Part shown: positions 17,862 through 21,067 of the stretch, one piece after another | Numbering within the stretch: the stretch's first letter is position 1 | Layout: every line of letters starts with the position of its first letter | Translations under genes and position numbers: made by a program | Notes under the pieces: model-generated | Seen by the model: the letters and a program-made list of their open reading frames with translations, nothing else | Databases searched by the model: none | Told to the model about the DNA's origin: nothing | Source of the DNA: Chloroflexota bacterium | Lineage (GTDB): Bacteria; Chloroflexota; Dehalococcoidia; SM23-28-2; RBG-16-64-32 | Direction of reading: 5' to 3' | Assembly: GCA_022561095.1 (NCBI GenBank) | Contig: JADFRV010000019.1 | Location: forward strand, 1-21,067 | DNA: 21,067 nt

Positions 17862-18137
17862 CTATCTCCCGTCCCGTGATCGGACTTGGGCTCTCTTCTG
17901 GTCAACGATCTCGATGAGGCTGCGCACGAAGTCTTCCCCCTTCCTGCGCAGGATCTGGTGTGGCCCGCGATAGAAGGGATTGCGGAAGAGGCGCAGGATT
18001 CGCTCCCCGCTCCAGCCAATGCGGGCGTACTCCTCCACGAAGCACCAAGCCATCTCAGCCAGGGCCTCGTCATCGGGGCCCCGCTCTAGGCCGACGCCCA
18101 CCAGGGCCATCGGGTCCTCGGGTTCCAGCCTTTTCAT
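17862..18137 (-). CDS. Small charged protein heading the nxr operon
   Basis: A 91-residue protein starting MKRLEPEDPMALVGVG, with a helical, aromatic-rich middle (EMAWCFVEEYARIGWSGERI, then LFRNPFYRGPHQILRRKGED). It has one cysteine, no signal peptide and no membrane segment, so it should be cytoplasmic. I chose the ATG at 18137 because GGGAGA lies about 11 nt upstream; in-frame ATGs at 18176 and 18215 have weaker sites and would run into the putative operator. It ends 3 nt before nxrA, which points to coupled expression and perhaps a role in maturation or regulation of the enzyme. I do not know a named family for it. Confidence 0.65.
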   Translation of the reverse strand: MKRLEPEDPMALVGVGLERGPDDEALAEMAWCFVEEYARIGWSGERILRLFRNPFYRGPHQILRRKGEDFVRSLIEIVDQKRAQVRSRDGR

Positions 18138-18177
18138 CGCCACGGTTCGTCTCCCTGGAGAAGTAGGGGGATCCATA

Positions 18178-18230
18178 TTGTCCCAGACATGACGTTCTAT
18201 TGTGATTGTCCGCACAATCGTCCCAGGCGT
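18178..18230. repeat. Direct repeat flanking the dyad
   Basis: TTGTCCCAGACAT (18178-18190) and TCGTCCCAGGCGT (18218-18230) match at 10 of 13 positions and lie 40 bp apart, about four helical turns. They flank the dyad at 18204-18219. They could be paired regulator sites upstream of the nxr operon, or chance. Confidence 0.35.
18204..18219. promoter_or_regulatory. Perfect 16-bp dyad, probable operator
   Basis: GATTGT-CCGC-ACAATC has two perfect 6-bp arms around a 4-bp centre, the size typical of a dimeric helix-turn-helix regulator site. It lies 67 bp upstream of the first gene of the nxr operon, a suitable place for operator or activator binding. The motif is not one I can assign to a named regulator. 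Confidence 0.5.
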
Positions 18231-18254
18231 CAGTCAGGCAGCGCACCGACTTTC

Positions 18255-18275
18255 CCGTAGGGCTTTGCCCCACGG
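18255..18275. other. Stem-loop in the divergent control region
   Basis: CCGT-A-GGGC, TTT loop, GCCC-C-ACGG folds into a stem of 4+4 bp broken by one A-C mismatch. There is no T-run on either side, so it is not a standard terminator. It would be in the leader of the minus-strand operon only if that transcript starts upstream of it. Confidence 0.4.
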
Positions 18276-18414
18276 CATAATCCGTAGGCGGTCGGTTGAG
18301 CTCGAGGCCAGGAACACGACAACGAATATGAAGTGCTACAAGGGTTATGCCATGGATTACACGCAGGACGTAAATTCACTCCCGGCAGGAGGAAACTATC
18401 GCCATTAACAGCAA

Positions 18415-18504
18415 GTGCTGGCTTGTTCGAGTAAATGCCGCAAGTGCGGAGCGCTGCTTAAGCCAAAGGCGAAGCCGAAGAATGCCCGCACGCGCGCGCA
18501 ATAG
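18415..18504 (+). CDS. Possible 29-residue cysteine-rich (zinc-ribbon-like) ORF
   Basis: From a GTG the frame reads (M)LACSSKCRKCGALL followed by a lysine/arginine-rich tail. C-x3-C-x2-C followed by basic residues resembles half of a zinc ribbon. The same frame is open upstream up to a TAA at 18406, where another short frame ends in DVNSLPAGGNYRH, so the two could be parts of one small gene broken by a stop. No ribosome binding site is at normal distance from the GTG. It is weakly supported. Confidence 0.2.
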   Translation: MLACSSKCRKCGALLKPKAKPKNARTRAQ

Positions 18505-18548
18505 ACCCCATCTGGCACGATCGGATTGAAACGCCTCGCCCTGCTGTG

Positions 18549-18582
18549 GGGCAGAACCCGACAGCGAGAGGGTGTTCTGCCC
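18549..18582. other. Strong inverted repeat upstream of the diiron gene
   Basis: GGGCAGAAC (18549-18557) pairs perfectly with GTTCTGCCC (18574-18582) around a 16-nt loop. It lies about 95 bp upstream of the GTG start at 18678. No T-run follows, so it may be an operator, a leader hairpin or a factor-dependent terminator of a small upstream transcript. Confidence 0.5.
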
Positions 18583-18677
18583 GACAGACGAGATAGGTCC
18601 GCAACATCTATTATTTCCGCAGGACACGCTAATTTAGCAACCGCTTAACCAGCTAATTGCCTTGAAAGGAGAGCAGT

Positions 18678-19766
18678 GTGGTCACCACAAGTGAGAACAT
18701 CTACACGTTTGAACAGCAGCAGTACATTGATAGCCTGAAGAAGGGGAACTACGACTTCCAGTGGCTGAAGGACGAACGCCCAACCTGGGGCATACGGGCC
18801 AAGATCAAGGACCCTGAGCGGGGCCTAACCCTTCAGGACGCCAACGCTGCGTACGCCGGTGAGCCCGAGGACGCCCCGAAGCTTCGTACCATGGCGCCCC
18901 GCGGCGCCGTACTTGGTCCAGACCTCCCGGATATGGGGTACACATTAAACGAAAAGTACCTCGTCTGGGCCGAGAACGTCGTCCCCCTCTACGAAGAGGC
19001 CGTCGCCCGCCAGTGGAGCGCAACCCGCGACATTCCCTGGGACGAACTCAAGCCATTACCAGAGGACATCGAGCGCGCCCAGTGCCAGATAAGCACCCTC
19101 CTCACCGAGATCGAGATGATCGCCTCCGACTTCCCGGCGAAATGGCTCTGGCAGATGAACCAGCACTTCCACGAGGTCAAGATGTTCCTCTGCACCCAGG
19201 CCATGGACGAGGCGCGACACCTGGAGGTCTTCCGCAAGCGGGCGCTCGCCAACGGAGGCGGCCTCATGCACTGCCTCACCGGTACAGAGGTGTTCCTGCG
19301 CACAATCCTCCACGCGCCGACCTACATCCAGGGCTCCTTCCTCATGCACGTCCTGGGCGAGGGGCTGGTCCTGGACATCTTCCGCGGCGGCGAGTTCCTG
19401 GCCCAGAACAAGGTGGAGAAGGAGATCTACCGTCTGTGCATGCAGGACGAGGCCCGTCACGTCTCCTACGGCACGATGCACTTGAAGTACTTCTTCGAGC
19501 ACCACCCGGACCGCGAGACGGCTCTCGCCGAGATGCACACCCTGGCCGACGTGGCGGAGATGGGCATCCCCGGCTTCCTCACTAACCCGTTCATCGTGGA
19601 GCCGCTGGCCGTTCTCATGGGCGGCGGCGCCAAGCACATCGATCGCGGCATGGACGCGGTGCGGCTGATCTGGGGCCGCATGCGCGAGGAGTACCTGAGC
19701 CGCTGCGAACTCGCCGGCTTTGACCGACGCTCTCGCACGCAGGTGCCGGAACAGCCGCCATACTAA
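18678..19766 (+). CDS. Ferritin-like diiron-carboxylate oxidase
   Basis: A 362-residue soluble protein with two ferritin-like helix pairs that should bind a diiron centre. Likely ligands are E144 or E146 (TEIEMIASDF), E178 and H181 (AMDEARHLEVF), E228 (LGEGLVLDIFR), and E258 and H261 (MQDEARHVSYG). The doubled DEARH motif and the length resemble R2-type ribonucleotide-reductase-like oxidases, AurF-type oxygenases and fatty-acid desaturase-like enzymes; I cannot choose among these. The protein has no signal peptide and no membrane segment. The GTG start at 18678 has AAAGGAGAG just upstream. It heads the plus-strand cluster divergent from the nxr operon and is followed by an SCP2-like gene and a ferredoxin, which suggests oxidation of a hydrophobic substrate with ferredoxin as electron donor. 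Confidence 0.8.
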   Translation: MVTTSENIYTFEQQQYIDSLKKGNYDFQWLKDERPTWGIRAKIKDPERGLTLQDANAAYAGEPEDAPKLRTMAPRGAVLGPDLPDMGYTLNEKYLVWAENVVPLYEEAVARQWSATRDIPWDELKPLPEDIERAQCQISTLLTEIEMIASDFPAKWLWQMNQHFHEVKMFLCTQAMDEARHLEVFRKRALANGGGLMHCLTGTEVFLRTILHAPTYIQGSFLMHVLGEGLVLDIFRGGEFLAQNKVEKEIYRLCMQDEARHVSYGTMHLKYFFEHHPDRETALAEMHTLADVAEMGIPGFLTNPFIVEPLAVLMGGGAKHIDRGMDAVRLIWGRMREEYLSRCELAGFDRRSRTQVPEQPPY

Positions 19767-19792
19767 GGGTGCCCAGAGAAGGAGGACAACCG

Positions 19793-20236
19793 ATGAAGTT
19801 CCCAACTGTCGAGTGGTTCCAGGCCCTCAAGAGACAGGCTGCCCAGAACGCCGATAAGTTCCGCCGCCTTGGCTTTTGCGACGCCACTGTGGGAATTAAT
19901 GTGCTGGCTGAAAATGGCCCCCGCGAGAACCGGGGGTTCGTGCTCAGGTTTGACGGCTACCGCTGCAAGGCGGTGGAGGAGGTGGCCGAACCGGGGAAGG
20001 TCGCCGACTTCGTGCTCGAAGGGAAGTACGGCGCCTGGAAGGAGATGATCGAAAACATCAGGGCCAACGCCGGCCCCGACCTGAAGCACACCCTCAACTA
20101 CCTGACACTCCCAGGCGATCCCATCAAGATCATCGCCGAAGACCAGTTGAAACAGGACCTGTTCTTCCGCTACAACGGCACCTTCCAGGAGTTCTTCAAC
20201 GGCGCCCAACACGTGGAAACAGAGTTCGCTGCATAG
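19793..20236 (+). CDS. SCP2 sterol-binding-domain-like protein
   Basis: A 147-residue protein beginning MKFPTVEWFQALKRQAAQN, with the middle strand RGFVLRFDGYRCKAVEEV and the late segment YLTLPGDPIKIIAEDQLKQD, in the pattern of bacterial single-domain SCP2 proteins that hold lipids or other hydrophobic ligands. It has no signal peptide. AAGGAGG lies 7 nt before the ATG, which fixes the start. It sits 26 bp after the diiron gene and 31 bp before the ferredoxin, so the three are likely co-transcribed; it might present a hydrophobic substrate to the diiron enzyme. Confidence 0.75.
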   Translation: MKFPTVEWFQALKRQAAQNADKFRRLGFCDATVGINVLAENGPRENRGFVLRFDGYRCKAVEEVAEPGKVADFVLEGKYGAWKEMIENIRANAGPDLKHTLNYLTLPGDPIKIIAEDQLKQDLFFRYNGTFQEFFNGAQHVETEFAA

Positions 20237-20267
20237 GATTCCTGGGCAGCATCTAGGCTTGTCGAGT

Positions 20268-20525
20268 ATGACAGTCGAGCGGGCATCGGCATCCCTCTTC
20301 ATGATCACCTCCGACTGTACGCGCTGCGGGGTGTGCGAGTTCATGTGTCCCCTGGGTGCCATAAAAGAAGCTCCCAATCAGTTCGTCGTCCGGCGCCAGG
20401 TCTGCGACGGCTGTGGTGAGTGCGTGGCGTACTGCCCCGTTCGCGCCATAGTACCGGCACATGAGTTCGCCTCGCGCCAACGGCACACCCGAAAGGCGGA
20501 GCTGAAGAGGGTGCTCGGCGTCTGA
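20268..20525 (+). CDS. 2[4Fe-4S] ferredoxin
   Basis: An 85-residue protein with two canonical cluster motifs, CTRCGVCEFMCPLGAI and CDGCGECVAYCPVRAI, so both sites should hold [4Fe-4S] clusters. A short basic tail follows. I used the ATG at 20268; a TTG at 20259 would add three residues, and neither has a strong ribosome binding site. The position after the diiron and SCP2-like genes makes it a likely electron carrier for the diiron enzyme or for the radical SAM enzymes encoded elsewhere in the window. Confidence 0.88.
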   Translation: MTVERASASLFMITSDCTRCGVCEFMCPLGAIKEAPNQFVVRRQVCDGCGECVAYCPVRAIVPAHEFASRQRHTRKAELKRVLGV

Positions 20526-20543
20526 CCCCGCGAGCATCCACGT

Positions 20544-20592
20544 CCTCGGTGGCGCTTGTCCTTCTGCACGGCGCCAGGAGGCGGCCCCGAGG
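20544..20592. terminator. Nested GC-rich stem-loop after the ferredoxin gene
   Basis: CCTCGG (20544-20549) pairs with CCGAGG (20587-20592), and directly inside it TGGCGC (20550-20555) pairs with GCGCCA (20571-20576). It starts 19 bp after the ferredoxin stop. There is no T-run, so this is a weak or factor-dependent terminator at best. A separate 11-bp palindrome TCAACAGTTGA follows at 20596-20606. The gap 20526-20689 holds no gene. Confidence 0.35.
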
Positions 20593-20689
20593 AGCTCAAC
20601 AGTTGAACATCGCCCCGCGAGTCGTCCAACCGATCCGCCCTGATCGCCCAGCGACCCAGTGATGATAAGCATGGAAGGATGACCGGAAC

Positions 20690-21067
20690 GTGGTTGATCG
20701 GCTGAAAATCGAAGGTAAGATTGGAAGTCGCGATGACTGCCTGGAAAAGGAAACCAGGTTCGGCGCTTACTCTGTCGTGTTGAAGAGCGCGAAGGGTCTC
20801 AACGAATTGCTTCGCATGGGCCTTGGCCTGAGAACCGAAGATCTGTATCTCGAGGTTCACGTGCCGGATTCTGTTAAAGGGGCGCCGAGAACGGTGCTAG
20901 CGATCTTCAAGAAGGGGGCCCTCGAACTAGCTGACTTCCTCAGCGAGAAGCGATTAAAGCCAAGGTGGTTGATCGGTGTTACTCACCAGAATGTGGCAAG
21001 GCCAGCGCAGAGATTCTTGAATTTTAAGATTATATCAGGAATTCCCGACGAAGCCGTGGACCGCGAG
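20690..21067 (+). CDS. Unrecognised protein, 3' end outside the window
   Basis: A frame open from GTG at 20690 to the last base of the window gives 126 residues, starting MVDRLKIEGKIG and passing through LLRMGLGLRTEDLYLEVHV, AIFKKGALELADFLSEKRL and RWLIGVTHQNVARPAQRFL. GGAAGGA lies 10 nt upstream and a stop at 20666 blocks any longer start. The mix of charged and hydrophobic residues looks like a folded soluble protein. I do not recognise the family. Its codon use is less GC-rich than that of the ferredoxin and diiron genes. It may belong to the preceding cluster or start a new unit. Confidence 0.6.
   Translation, partial: MVDRLKIEGKIGSRDDCLEKETRFGAYSVVLKSAKGLNELLRMGLGLRTEDLYLEVHVPDSVKGAPRTVLAIFKKGALELADFLSEKRLKPRWLIGVTHQNVARPAQRFLNFKIISGIPDEAVDRE

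Larger units (their letters stand above)
18138..18677. promoter_or_regulatory. Divergent control region between the nxr operon and the diiron gene cluster
   Basis: This 540-bp stretch separates the minus-strand operon (first gene start 18137) from the plus-strand cluster (start 18678), so both promoters should lie here. It contains a perfect dyad (18204-18219), a direct repeat flanking it, a hairpin at 18255-18275, a possible 29-codon cysteine-rich frame at 18415-18504 and a strong inverted repeat at 18549-18582. I cannot assign -35/-10 boxes with confidence; TATTAT at 18609-18614 lacks a matching -35. No FNR-type TTGAT-N4-ATCAA site is present. An AGGAGG at 18387-18392 has no good start codon at usual distance. 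Confidence 0.55.

Noticed and set aside
18255..18275. Intrinsic terminator
   Set aside because: The stem is followed by no T-run on either strand and lies between divergent genes, where no terminator is expected.
18526..18534. GATTGAAAC, a word typical of the 3' end of CRISPR repeats
   Set aside because: It occurs once in this region, with no spaced copies nearby, so there is no array.

Overview
The window holds two blocks that do not look like parts of one locus, plus a short anonymous left end. Positions 1-415 form a stretch with visibly lower GC, many stops and several inverted repeats, and no gene I can support. Positions about 416-6740 are GC-rich and read almost entirely on the minus strand: the C-terminal part of a sulfatase whose 5' end is missing, a small exported Spy/CpxP-like protein, a full-length fused MFS-type transporter/spermidine-synthase-like protein, and a second protein of that family cut off after its membrane half. 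Gene content and style suggest a GC-rich bacterium such as a Myxococcota- or Desulfobacterota-like lineage, but this is only an impression. Both outer genes of this block are truncated exactly where it meets different sequence, so it may be an inserted fragment or an assembly chimera.

Positions 6745-21067 are a respiratory island. A tightly packed minus-strand operon (18137 down to 9094; gaps of 2-22 nt) encodes a small conserved-looking protein, a Tat-exported molybdopterin catalytic subunit, a four-cluster iron-sulfur subunit, a TorD-like chaperone, a membrane-anchored heme-b subunit of the ethylbenzene-dehydrogenase type, an unrecognised polytopic membrane protein, and the cofactor enzymes MobB and MobA. 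The alpha and beta subunits resemble the periplasmic nitrite oxidoreductase (NXR) clade known from Nitrospira, Nitrospina and anammox bacteria, which also contains enzymes thought to run as nitrate reductases. The direction of the reaction cannot be read from sequence.

Facing this operon from the left are two plus-strand radical SAM/SPASM proteins, one NirJ/AhbC-like and one of the AhbD-related TIGR04053 type, which suggests modified or alternative heme synthesis alongside the heme-b subunit. Diverging to the right are a diiron-carboxylate oxidase-like protein, an SCP2-like lipid-binding protein, a 2[4Fe-4S] ferredoxin and an unrecognised gene that leaves the window.

The 540-bp region between the two divergent transcription units (18138-18677) carries a perfect 16-bp dyad, a 13-bp imperfect direct repeat about four helical turns apart and two hairpins, so it is the probable control region. 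The host of this second block is not certain; a non-proteobacterial lineage such as Chloroflexota is one possibility. The most interesting system is the NXR-type operon with its extra membrane protein and the divergent diiron/SCP2/ferredoxin set.
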